From Alloalcanivorax xiamenensis (lineage in GTDB: Bacteria > Pseudomonadota > Gammaproteobacteria > Pseudomonadales > Alcanivoracaceae), in assembly GCF_009846745.1 (NCBI RefSeq), contig NZ_AQPF01000015.1:18318-82317 (forward strand): a stretch of 64,000 bases of DNA, given 5' to 3'. The translations under genes and the position numbers were made by a program. Shown one piece after another: positions 17,396 through 25,193 of this stretch. How positions within the stretch are numbered: the stretch's first letter is position 1; every line of letters begins with the position of its first letter. The notes beneath the pieces are model-generated. The model searched no databases and was not told the DNA's origin. It saw nothing but the letters and a program-made list of their open reading frames with translations.

Positions 17396-18042
17396 AAGTG
17401 GCCGTATTACTGGCAGGCTGTGGCGTCTATGACGGCAGTGAAATCTATGAAACCACCATTACCTTGCTGGCCCTGGACCGGGCGGGTGTGACCTATCAAT
17501 GCATCGCGCCGGACATCGACCAGGCGCATGTGATCAATCACCTCACCGGTGAGGTGGATGAAGGTGAGACCCGCAATGTGCTCAAGGAAGCGGCGCGGTT
17601 GGCGCGCGGTGAGGTGATCGAGCTGGGTCAGGCGAAAGCGGAAGACTACGACGCCCTGATCGTGCCCGGCGGCTTCGGTGTCGCCAAGAATCTGTGCGAC
17701 TTCGCCTTCAAGGGGGCGGAAATGACCATCCATCCGCCGGTGAAGGACTTCATTCAGGCCGTGCACAAGGCCGGCAAGCCGGTGGGCCTGATCTGCATTT
17801 CCCCGACCATGACCGGGCTGTTATTCGGTGACGCCACCTGCACCATCGGTTCCAACACTGAAGTGGCCGCCGCCATTGAGCAGATGGGAGGGCGCCACCA
17901 GCCGTGTCCGGTGGACGACTTTGTCGTCGACGAGGAAAACCGTCTGGTGACCACGCCGGCCTACATGGAAGCCGGTAGCATCAAGGAAGCCGCCGCCGGT
18001 ATCGAGAAACTGGTGGACAAGATCCTGTCCATGGCGGGTTAG
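17392..18042 (+). CDS. elbB: ElbB, DJ-1/PfpI-type isoprenoid biosynthesis glyoxalase
   Basis: A 216-residue class I glutamine amidotransferase-like protein that matches E. coli ElbB (217) along its length: KVAVLLAGCGVYDGSEIYE, VINHLTGEVDEGETRNVL, ALIVPGGFGVAKNL, CPVDDFVVDEENRLVTTPAYM. The nucleophile-elbow Cys is in LICISPT. ElbB has glyoxalase activity and was linked to isoprenoid production; its physiological role is unclear. The ATG overlaps the stop of the DUF502 gene. Confidence 0.95.
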   Translation: MKVAVLLAGCGVYDGSEIYETTITLLALDRAGVTYQCIAPDIDQAHVINHLTGEVDEGETRNVLKEAARLARGEVIELGQAKAEDYDALIVPGGFGVAKNLCDFAFKGAEMTIHPPVKDFIQAVHKAGKPVGLICISPTMTGLLFGDATCTIGSNTEVAAAIEQMGGRHQPCPVDDFVVDEENRLVTTPAYMEAGSIKEAAAGIEKLVDKILSMAG

Positions 18043-18075
18043 CCCCGGGAGTGGCTCCCGCATTGATGCGAAGCC

Positions 18076-18161
18076 GCTGTGGGAAGCTTGCTTGCAAGCG
18101 AAGTTCTTCCAGTATTTTGGAAACGCCTTCGCCGGCAAGCCGGCCTCCCGCAGTGGCTTCG
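18076..18161. repeat. REP pair (BIME) between elbB and yqcC
   Basis: Plus copy at 18076-18102 (GCTGTGGGAAGCTTGCTTGC, then AAGCGAA) and minus copy at about 18128-18161 (TTCGCCGGCAAGCCGGCCTC, then CCGCAGTGGCTTC). It lies between convergent gene ends. Confidence 0.75.
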
Positions 18162-18183
18162 TCGCCATGCTGAGGGATCGGTT

Positions 18184-18507
18184 CTACCCCGGAAAGTGGC
18201 CGTCGAATTCCTTCAGCATCGTCACCAGCGCCTCGGTGTCCTCAGGCAGATCCTTCAGCGCTTCTTCGGCCATTGGCGCCACGTCGCACCGTGACGGCAA
18301 CGGATAATCCCCGTCCAGCAAGGCCCGGAAACGGGCGATGAACACCCATTGCAGCCACTGGCTGAACACCATGGTGTCGGCGAAAAACGGCGTGACGCTG
18401 TCGAACGCCTCGGGGCCGGGCGGTTGCGTTTCCCACAGATCCAGCCGTTGTAGTTCCCGTTGCAGTTGGTCGAGCAGAGTGGTGAGACGTTGCGTTTGAT
18501 CAGTCAT
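18184..18507 (-). CDS. yqcC: YqcC family protein (DUF446)
   Basis: A 107-residue YqcC-type protein, a small all-helical family. The conserved core is visible: the Gln-Leu repeats of the first helix, PEAFDSVTPFFADTMVFSQWLQWVFIARF and LLDGDYPLP. In E. coli it sits beside the tRNA pseudouridine synthase gene truC; its function is unknown. Here it is instead the last gene of the dapF - DUF484 - xerC - HAD run. Its start overlaps the end of the HAD gene by 8 bp, so it is probably translated by coupling. Confidence 0.85.
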   Translation of the reverse strand: MTDQTQRLTTLLDQLQRELQRLDLWETQPPGPEAFDSVTPFFADTMVFSQWLQWVFIARFRALLDGDYPLPSRCDVAPMAEEALKDLPEDTEALVTMLKEFDGHFPG

Positions 18508-19207
18508 CGAACAGAGGCAGAAGGTCGGTGAGTTCATGAAGGTTGTGGATGTAGTGATTCGGCTGATCCAGATCCGATGGCCAGGACAAGTCGATCAGGT
18601 TGGCCCACACCGCATGGAAGCCATGCTGGCGGGCCGCGTCCACATCCTCCAGCGGATGGTCGCCCACATGCACTGCCTGGGTGGCGGTGACGCCGGCGCT
18701 GTGCAGGGCGGCATGGAACATGTCCGCCTCCGGCTTGCGTTTGCCGATGCTTTCCGCTGAATGGTGGAAGGCAAAGAGATCGCGAATGCCGATTTGCTCC
18801 AGGTCGGCGTTACCGTTGCTGAGTGCCCCCAGGGTGTAGCTGTCCGCCAGGGTTTCCAGTACCTCCAGCGCGCCAGGGAAGAAACTGACCTTATTGCGTG
18901 CTTCGTGGAACACCAGAAAGGCGTCCTGGGCGATGTGGCGGGCCTCGCGTTCGGCGAATCCGGCTTCAATGAAGGCCTGGGCCATGGCGTCCCGGCGCAG
19001 CCGGGTCAGATTATTCAGATAGTCCGGCTGCTCGCCGATCAGCCGGTCGCGCACCGAGCGGATGCGCTCGGCGGTGAGCGCCGCGGACGCGTCCGGATGA
19101 TGCTCGGCGATCCAGGCGCTGCAGGCGCGTTCCGCCTGACGAATCACCTCGTCCACTGGCCAGAGGGTATTATCCAGGTCGAAGGTGATCAGTTTCAGTC
19201 CAGTCAT
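18500..19207 (-). CDS. yigB: HAD-family hydrolase, YigB-like
   Basis: A 235-residue HAD phosphatase. Motif I is FDLDNTLWPVDE (Asp nucleophile), motif II is in LGALSNGN, motif III has a conserved Lys in IGKRKPEADMF, and motif IV is HVGDHPLEDVDAA. A helical C1 cap lies between motifs I and II. In E. coli the gene after xerC is yigB, which dephosphorylates FMN and a riboflavin precursor; the position and sequence here fit that, though substrate range cannot be read. It lies 70 bp after xerC and overlaps yqcC. Confidence 0.85.
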   Translation of the reverse strand: MTGLKLITFDLDNTLWPVDEVIRQAERACSAWIAEHHPDASAALTAERIRSVRDRLIGEQPDYLNNLTRLRRDAMAQAFIEAGFAEREARHIAQDAFLVFHEARNKVSFFPGALEVLETLADSYTLGALSNGNADLEQIGIRDLFAFHHSAESIGKRKPEADMFHAALHSAGVTATQAVHVGDHPLEDVDAARQHGFHAVWANLIDLSWPSDLDQPNHYIHNLHELTDLLPLFDD

Positions 19208-19276
19208 AGGGAATCGGCGAACAGCGGGTTGATCGGGGTGACGGACTTTCCACTATCCCCGATCACTCCGCCGCGA

Positions 19277-20185
19277 TCAATCGTCTTTCTTGCGCTGGGC
19301 GCGCGGGTGGGCGTCGTCGTAGATCCGCGCCAGATGCTGGAAATCCAGATGGGTATAGACCTGGGTGGTGCTGAGATTGGCGTGGCCGAGCAACTCCTGC
19401 ACCGCGCGCAGATCGCCGGAAGACTCCAGCAGATGGGTGGCGTAGGAATGGCGCAGCTTGTGGGGGTGCAGATGCTCGCCGAGGCCTCGCTTGATCGCCG
19501 CCTGACGCAGTCTTTGCTGCACCGTGGCGGGTGATACCCGCCGCCCGCGCTGGCTGACGAACAGGGCCGGCTGGTCCGCGGAGGTGAACTGGCCTCGCAC
19601 CGACAGCCAGCGACGCAGGGCGGCCAGGGCCGGTTTGCCCACGGGCAGCAGGCGGGTCTTGTTGCCCTTGCCGGTGACGCGCACCTGGGCGGCTCGGACG
19701 TCGATGCTGTCCAGATCCAGGCTGATCAGCTCCGCCAGCCGCAGGCCGCAGCCATAGAGCAGTTCCATCATGGCCTGGTCGCGCCTGTCCAGGGGGGTGC
19801 CGCTGGCTTCCTCGCTGTCGAGCAGGTGCCGGGTCTGGTCGGCGTCCAGCGCTTTGGGGAGCCGTTGGCCGCTTTTCGGAGCACGGATATCCAGGGCGGG
19901 ATTATCGTTGATTCGCCCTTCTCGAATCAGAAAATGAAAAAAAGTGCGCATTGTGGACAGCAAGCGCTGCAGGCTGCGGCCTCCGAGACCGTCCCGGTGC
20001 AGCCGTGCCACCAGGGCGCGGAGGTCGTGTACCGTGACACGGCGCCAGTCGAGATTGTCCAGGGCCCGCCGGGCACGTTCGAGGTCACGGCGGTAATGTT
20101 TGACGGTGTTGGCGGAAAGCCGCCGTTCGCTGCCGAGATGGCGGATAAAATCCGCCACCCAGTCCGCGTCGTCGGCGGTGGTCAC
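19277..20185 (-). CDS. xerC: Site-specific tyrosine recombinase XerC
   Basis: A 302-residue tyrosine recombinase with all catalytic residues: Arg149, Lys173, His242, Arg245, His268 and Tyr277, plus an N-terminal SAM-like core-binding domain. With XerD it resolves chromosome dimers at dif. Its place after DUF484 and before the HAD phosphatase is the conserved housekeeping position, so it is not a mobile-element integrase. The start is 4 bp after the DUF484 stop. Confidence 0.96.
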   Translation of the reverse strand: MTTADDADWVADFIRHLGSERRLSANTVKHYRRDLERARRALDNLDWRRVTVHDLRALVARLHRDGLGGRSLQRLLSTMRTFFHFLIREGRINDNPALDIRAPKSGQRLPKALDADQTRHLLDSEEASGTPLDRRDQAMMELLYGCGLRLAELISLDLDSIDVRAAQVRVTGKGNKTRLLPVGKPALAALRRWLSVRGQFTSADQPALFVSQRGRRVSPATVQQRLRQAAIKRGLGEHLHPHKLRHSYATHLLESSGDLRAVQELLGHANLSTTQVYTHLDFQHLARIYDDAHPRAQRKKDD

Positions 20186-20189
20186 GGCG

Positions 20190-20903
20190 TCAGGCCCGCT
20201 GCGCCTGGCGGCTGCTACCGGAACGGCTCACTTCGCTGAGGCGGCGTGCCAGGATGTCGCCCAGGTGGTTGATGAACAGGGTGTCCATGCCGCTGCGGAA
20301 GTGCATGGCGTCACGGCTGCCGATCGCCAGCAGGCCAACCGGGCCATGGAAATCCAGCGGGATCAGGGCGGCGGATTGCACTTGTTCGCCCTGCTCCTGG
20401 AACAGTGCCTTCAGTTCTTCCTGGCGGAATACGCCGCACACCGATTTGCCCGGACGCAGCATTGGCGACAGCCCGGGAGGCAAGGCGTCATCGTCGATCA
20501 GCCGCACTTGTCGGCGCAGCTCACCGAGAATCGGGATCTCCCGATCGTGCAACAGCAGGGCAACGGCGTCGCACTGGAAATCGTCCTCCAGGGTGCGCAC
20601 CAGGCCCCGGAACAGTTTGTCCGGAGTGCGCGCTTCCAGCAGGGCCAGGGTCAGGCTTCGCGTCAGCTCGAACAGACGGTCATTTTCCCGTGCCACGTCA
20701 AGCAGGCCGTTCAGCCGTTCGCGCAATTCCTGATTGCGTTCGCGCAGGATCGCCGCCTGGCGTTCCAGTAAAGACACCGCCTGGCCGCGAGCGTCCGGCA
20801 GACGCAGCAACTCGAGCAGTTCCGGTCGCTGTTGGAAATAATCCGGATGCTGGCGCAGGAAAGCGGCGACCTGGTCGGCGCTGGTGGGTTTTTGCTCGCT
20901 CAT
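20190..20903 (-). CDS. DUF484 family protein (YigA-like, GAF fold)
   Basis: A 237-residue DUF484 protein. The N-terminal helix (VAAFLRQHPDYFQQRPELL) is diagnostic, a coiled coil follows (ILRERNQELRERLNGLLD), then a GAF-like domain. The family has no firm function but always accompanies dapF and xerC in gammaproteobacteria, as it does here. The start is placed at the Met after GATGATTTC rather than at the upstream Mets, which lie close to the dapF end. Confidence 0.9.
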   Translation of the reverse strand: MSEQKPTSADQVAAFLRQHPDYFQQRPELLELLRLPDARGQAVSLLERQAAILRERNQELRERLNGLLDVARENDRLFELTRSLTLALLEARTPDKLFRGLVRTLEDDFQCDAVALLLHDREIPILGELRRQVRLIDDDALPPGLSPMLRPGKSVCGVFRQEELKALFQEQGEQVQSAALIPLDFHGPVGLLAIGSRDAMHFRSGMDTLFINHLGDILARRLSEVSRSGSSRQAQRA

Positions 20904-20925
20904 GAAATCATCCCCGTGGGTTGGC

Positions 20926-21804
20926 TCAACGGGCTTTGTTTGGCTGCGGAATATCGATGGCGCCATCATAGACACGGCTTGCCGGGCCTGTCATCAACAC
21001 GCCGCTCTGGCTGTCCTGGCCGCCATGGGGATAGTGGACCTGCAGGGCGCCGCCGAGCAGGTGCACGGTGACGGTATCATCGAGCAGGCCGCGGCGCTGG
21101 CCGCACAACACCGCGGCGCAGGCGCCGGAGCCGCAGGCCAGGGTTTCACCGGCGCCGCGTTCATAGACCCGCAGCCGGATCTCGCTGCGACTGATCACCT
21201 GCATGAAGCCCACATTGACCCGCTCGGGAAATTGCTCGTGGCTTTCCAGCAACGGCCCGACGGTGTCCACCGGGGCGTTGTCCACATTTTCCACCAACAG
21301 GACGCAATGGGGATTGCCCAGTCCCACGGCGGAGACTTCATAGCCGTTGTTACCGGCTACCAGGAAATAGCTGTCCGCTTCCGCCTTGGCGGTGAAGGGA
21401 ATGGCTCGCGGAGCCCAGCGCGGCGCGCCCATGTCCACGGTCACCAGGCCATCGTCGGTGACCCGCAAGGTCATTTCGCCGGCGGCGGTCTCCACGCGGA
21501 TTTCGTGTTTGTCGGTGAGTTCCTCGTCACGGACGAAACGCGCGAAGCAGCGGGCGCCGTTGCCGCACTGGCTCACTTCGGAACCATCGCTGTTGAAAAT
21601 ACGGTAGCGGAAGTCAACGCCTTCTTTGCGGGCCGGTTGCACCACCAGCATCTGATCGAAACCGATACCGAAATGCCGGTCGCCCAGACGTTGCAACTCT
21701 TCCGTCGGTAGCGGCGGGCCGTTTTCCGGCAAAGGCTGGCGCACGCCGTCCACGACCACGAAGTCGTTACCAAGCCCGTGCATTTTGGTGAATTTCAGTC
21801 GCAT
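20926..21804 (-). CDS. dapF: Diaminopimelate epimerase
   Basis: A 292-residue DapF starting MRLKFTKMHGLGNDFVVVDG. The two catalytic cysteines lie in SQCGNGARCFARF and LACGSGACAAVL. It converts LL- to meso-diaminopimelate for lysine and peptidoglycan. It is somewhat longer than the E. coli protein (274) because of a short C-terminal tail after RVYDGAI. In Pseudomonas dapF directly follows lysA; here about 5.5 kb lies between them. Confidence 0.97.
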   Translation of the reverse strand: MRLKFTKMHGLGNDFVVVDGVRQPLPENGPPLPTEELQRLGDRHFGIGFDQMLVVQPARKEGVDFRYRIFNSDGSEVSQCGNGARCFARFVRDEELTDKHEIRVETAAGEMTLRVTDDGLVTVDMGAPRWAPRAIPFTAKAEADSYFLVAGNNGYEVSAVGLGNPHCVLLVENVDNAPVDTVGPLLESHEQFPERVNVGFMQVISRSEIRLRVYERGAGETLACGSGACAAVLCGQRRGLLDDTVTVHLLGGALQVHYPHGGQDSQSGVLMTGPASRVYDGAIDIPQPNKAR

Positions 21805-21987
21805 GCGACGCATCCGCGCGGATAACGAAAACCACCATTGTACGGGGATTTTCCAGGGAGCAGTAGGGTGGGAAGGGGACGCGCCAGACGCTTGGCGCCG
21901 GACGCCTTGGAACATGGGGCCCTGAAACACTGGGGATATAATTGGCGCTTTCAGGTCTTGCCGGGGCGGTGGGGCCGGTTTTTCATC

Positions 21988-22015
21988 TCTGGCGTCTGGC
22001 GTCTGGCGTCTGGTC
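21988..22015. repeat. Short tandem repeat TCTGGCG
   Basis: Three exact copies of TCTGGCG (21988-22008) and a fourth partial copy sit directly after the tetR stop. Similar GGACGCC/GGCGTCC-type words occur at 21880-21900 and at 63898-63930, so it may derive from a dispersed intergenic sequence. Confidence 0.5.
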
Positions 22016-22624
22016 TTATTCCAGCAGGGCGGCGCAAATCTTCAACGCGGTTTCCGTCACTGCGTCCACCGGCTGGGCGTAGCCGGTGGCCATCCAATAC
22101 AGCGCGATATGAATGAAGCCGCCCTGGATGCCGGCCTGAAGCATGGGGTCGAAGGTCTGACCGGGCCGGGCCAGGGCCTGGGTCATGTTCTGAATGCCGG
22201 CTCGCAGAGCGTCGTTGATGGCCCGGTCCACCGCCGGGCTGATGCCGCGAATATCGATCAGCAACAGCCGGGCCACGTTCGGCTTGTCCTTCAGCTCCTG
22301 GAAATAGGAGCGCAGCATGGCGCGGCAGCGGGCCAGCGGGTCGCCCCCCGCGGCCTCGGCGGCGGCCATGTTGTGCTCGCGCAGGCGTCGGGTGGCCTGC
22401 TCGTAACAGGCGATCAGCAATTCATCGCTGTGGCCGAAGGACTCATAGAAATAGCGCTGGGTCAGGCCGGCGGCGTCGCACACCTGTTTGACGCTGGAAT
22501 GCCGGTAGCCGTTGTGGCCATAGACCTCGGTCGCGGCGTCGATCAACTGCTGGCGGCGCTGCGCGCGCCGTTCCCGTGCGGCGGTGCCCCGGTACGGTCG
22601 CTTGCTTGTGGTTTCTGTGGCCAT
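22016..22624 (-). CDS. TetR/AcrR-family regulator divergent from the BVMO cassette
   Basis: A 202-residue TetR-type regulator. The helix-turn-helix is at about residues 20-66 (RRQQLIDAATEVYGHNGY, then SSVKQVCDAAGLTQRYFYESF); the rest is the helical ligand domain. ATG at 22624 was chosen; the frame extends to 22678, but through the operator. It is divergent from an EthA-like monooxygenase, the same arrangement as ethR-ethA in Mycobacterium tuberculosis. A palindrome between the two genes is the likely binding site. The effector is unknown, perhaps the monooxygenase substrate. Confidence 0.88.
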   Translation of the reverse strand: MATETTSKRPYRGTAARERRAQRRQQLIDAATEVYGHNGYRHSSVKQVCDAAGLTQRYFYESFGHSDELLIACYEQATRRLREHNMAAAEAAGGDPLARCRAMLRSYFQELKDKPNVARLLLIDIRGISPAVDRAINDALRAGIQNMTQALARPGQTFDPMLQAGIQGGFIHIALYWMATGYAQPVDAVTETALKICAALLE

Positions 22625-22644
22625 GGGCTTTCTGAAAATCAGCG

Positions 22645-22677
22645 TTGTCAAATTGTAAGTGACAATATAAATTGTCA
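22645..22677. promoter_or_regulatory. TetR-type operator overlapping the divergent promoters
   Basis: TGACAAT (22660-22666) - ATAA - ATTGTCA (22671-22677) is a perfect inverted repeat. A third half-site TTGTCA lies at 22645-22650, in inverted orientation to the first, so two overlapping operators share an arm. TATAAA at about 22666 and TACAAT on the other strand could be the -10 elements. Confidence 0.65.
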
Positions 22678-22755
22678 TTCATGCCCGCCAGCGGAGAGCC
22701 CGTGGCCGTTGAGGCGCGGGAGTCCGTCCTGATGCGTGGCGCAGAGGATATCAGC

Positions 22756-24231
22756 ATGAATAAACAACAAGAACAATTCCAACCCCTTCCCCTGGATGTC
22801 CTGATCATCGGCGCGGGACTGTCCGGCATCGGCGCGGCCCGGGCCTTGAGCGACAAGTGTCCGGACAAGCGGTATCTGATCCTGGAGCGGCGGGAGGCCA
22901 TTGGCGGGACCTGGGATCTGTTCCGCTATCCCGGGATCCGATCGGACTCGGACATGTACACCCTGGGCTACAGCTACAAACCCTGGACCGGCCGCAAGGC
23001 GATCGCCGACGGGCCGGACATCAAGCGCTATATCGAGGAAATCGCTGAAGAGTCCGGAGCCATTCACAACATTCGCTTCCGCCATCAGGTGGTGTCGGCC
23101 AGTTGGTCCACTGACGACGCGCTGTGGACAGTGGAGGTCAGGATTACCGGCGAGGACGGAACGACGCGGGAGGAACGCATCCGGACCCGCTTCATCGCCT
23201 CCTGCTCCGGCTACTACAGTTACGATGAGGGCTACCGGCCGGAGTTTCCCGGTGAGTCGGACTTTAACGGCCAGATCATTCATCCGCAGTTCTGGCCGGA
23301 GCAACTGGACTGCCAGGGCAAGCGAATCGTCGTCATCGGCAGCGGCGCCACCGCCGTTACGCTGGTGCCGGCGCTGGCCGAGCAGGGCGCGCGGGTCACC
23401 ATGCTGCAGCGCTCCCCCAGCTATATCTTCGCCCGCCCCCTGGTGGACCGGCTTGCCCACGCCCTGCAGCGTTGGTTGCCGCTGCCGCTGGCGTATCGTC
23501 TGACCCGCTGGAAGAACGTGTTGCTCGGCCAGCGCTTCTTCCGCAATGCCCGCACCCGGCCCGGCCCCACCCGGGACTACCTGCTGCATCTGGCGCAGCG
23601 TCAGGTCGGCTCGGAAGTGGACATGAAACACTTCTCACCAGACTACCGTCCCTGGGATCAGCGTGTTTGCGCGGTACCCGACGGTGACCTGTTCCATATG
23701 CTGCGCTCCCGCCGGGTGAACATCGTCACCGACACCATCGACCGCTTCACGCCGGGCGGTATCCGGCTTGCTTCCGGCCAGGAGTTGGAGGCGGACATCA
23801 TCGTTACCGCCACCGGTTTGAAGTTGAACGCCCTGGGCGATGTGCGGCTGGAAGTGGATGGCAAGGTGACGGCGGCGGCCGACTGCATGGCTTACAAAGG
23901 CATGATGCTCAGTGACGTGCCGAACCTGATGCTGACTTTCGGCTATACCAATGCATCCTGGACGTTGAAGGCCGAGCTGACGTGCAACTATATGACCCGC
24001 CTGCTGCGCCATATGGACAAGAAGGGCGTCCGGATAGCGGTGGCGCGGCGCGATCCGACCGTCAAGGCGTTGCCCTTTCTCGACTTCAGTTCCGGTTATG
24101 TCCAGCGCGGCGTGGACGTCATGCCGCAACAGGGCGATCGGGATTGCTGGCGCGTGCATCAGAATTATCTGAAAGACAAATATATGATCCAGTACGGCAG
24201 ACTGGATGACGGCGTGCTGCGGTTCCAATGA
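22756..24231 (+). CDS. Flavin-containing Baeyer-Villiger-type monooxygenase (EthA/AlmA-like)
   Basis: A 491-residue class B flavoprotein monooxygenase. The FAD motif GAGLSG is at residues 19-24, the BVMO fingerprint FxGxxxHxxxW at 170-180 (FNGQIIHPQFW), and the NADPH motif GSGATA at 195-200. From memory it resembles M. tuberculosis EthA closely (GGTWDLFRYPGIRSDSDMYT, GYTNASWTLKAEL) and also AlmA, the long-chain alkane monooxygenase of Acinetobacter and Alcanivorax. It probably oxidises a ketone or long-chain hydrophobic substrate with NADPH and O2. GAGGA precedes ATG 22756; Mets at 22732 and 22681 are alternatives. Confidence 0.88.
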   Translation: MNKQQEQFQPLPLDVLIIGAGLSGIGAARALSDKCPDKRYLILERREAIGGTWDLFRYPGIRSDSDMYTLGYSYKPWTGRKAIADGPDIKRYIEEIAEESGAIHNIRFRHQVVSASWSTDDALWTVEVRITGEDGTTREERIRTRFIASCSGYYSYDEGYRPEFPGESDFNGQIIHPQFWPEQLDCQGKRIVVIGSGATAVTLVPALAEQGARVTMLQRSPSYIFARPLVDRLAHALQRWLPLPLAYRLTRWKNVLLGQRFFRNARTRPGPTRDYLLHLAQRQVGSEVDMKHFSPDYRPWDQRVCAVPDGDLFHMLRSRRVNIVTDTIDRFTPGGIRLASGQELEADIIVTATGLKLNALGDVRLEVDGKVTAAADCMAYKGMMLSDVPNLMLTFGYTNASWTLKAELTCNYMTRLLRHMDKKGVRIAVARRDPTVKALPFLDFSSGYVQRGVDVMPQQGDRDCWRVHQNYLKDKYMIQYGRLDDGVLRFQ

Positions 24232-24256
24232 CCGCGATAAGAGCAAGGAACCGGAT

Positions 24257-25063
24257 ATGAAGATCGAGGGGAAGGTCGCGGTGCTGACCGGAGCGGGTAG
24301 CGGCATAGGCCGCGCGCTGGCTCTGGCGTTGGCGGATCGGGGTTGCCACCTGGCGCTGGCGGATATCAATGCGGACAGTCTTGAGGACATCGCCAGTCAG
24401 GCACGGGAGCGCGGTGTCACGGTGACGGCGCATCCTCTGGATGTGGCGGACCGGACCGCCGTCGCGGTGCTGCCGGAGCAGGTGGTGGCCGCGCACGGTC
24501 AGGTCGATCTGCTGATCAACAACGCCGGTGTGGCGCTCGGCGGCCATTTCGAACAGGTGTCGGTGGAAAATTTCGACTGGCTGATGGCGATCAACTTCGA
24601 TGCGGTGGTGTGCATGACCCGGGCTTTCCTGCCTCTGCTGCGGCAGCGGCCGGCGGCCAGGATCGTCAATGTGTCCAGCCTGTTCGGTTTGATCAGCCCG
24701 GCCGGACAGACCGCCTACTGTGCCAGTAAATTCGCGGTGAGGGGGTTTTCCAATGCGCTGCGTCTGGAATTGAACGGCGGCCCCGTCGGTGTAACGGTGG
24801 TGCACCCCGGTGGTATCGCCACCGCCATTGCCGACAGCGCCAGGGTGCCGGAAGAGATCACTGAACGGGAGCGGACGATCCGGCGGGAGCGCGCCCGCAA
24901 GCTGCTGCGCATGCTGCCCTCGAAAGCGGCGCGAATCATCGTCAACGGCATTCTCAAGGACAAAGCCCGGGTGATCGTCGGCAATGACGCGCTTGTCCTG
25001 TCCTGGCTGGAGCGTTTGATGCCGGTGAGTTACTGGCGGTTGATTCCGGGACTGAGTGGCTGA
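24257..25063 (+). CDS. Short-chain dehydrogenase/reductase of the BVMO cassette
   Basis: A 268-residue classical SDR: TGAGSGIG at 11-18, NNAG at 88-91, catalytic Ser near 141, Tyr154 and Lys158. It starts 25 bp after the BVMO stop with AAGGA upstream, so the two are one operon. The likely role is to interconvert an alcohol and the ketone used by the monooxygenase; this comes from context only. The C-terminal half is basic (RRERARKLLRMLPSKAARI), a feature seen in SDRs acting on acyl or sterol-like substrates near membranes. Confidence 0.88.
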   Translation: MKIEGKVAVLTGAGSGIGRALALALADRGCHLALADINADSLEDIASQARERGVTVTAHPLDVADRTAVAVLPEQVVAAHGQVDLLINNAGVALGGHFEQVSVENFDWLMAINFDAVVCMTRAFLPLLRQRPAARIVNVSSLFGLISPAGQTAYCASKFAVRGFSNALRLELNGGPVGVTVVHPGGIATAIADSARVPEEITERERTIRRERARKLLRMLPSKAARIIVNGILKDKARVIVGNDALVLSWLERLMPVSYWRLIPGLSG

Positions 25064-25193
25064 GGAACCTCATGCCGGACTGGAACCGGCCTCTCTCCAT
25101 ATACTAAGTGGTGCTCCCCCAGAGGGGATTCCGGGGCTCGCCCCGGGGTGACGGGGCGGTTGCCAGAAACGCCCAGGAAAAAAGGAAACGGAT

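Noticed and set aside
19277..20185. Tyrosine recombinase as a sign of an integrated element
   Set aside because: It is chromosomal XerC in its conserved place with DUF484 and the HAD phosphatase, with no attachment repeats or other mobile genes.
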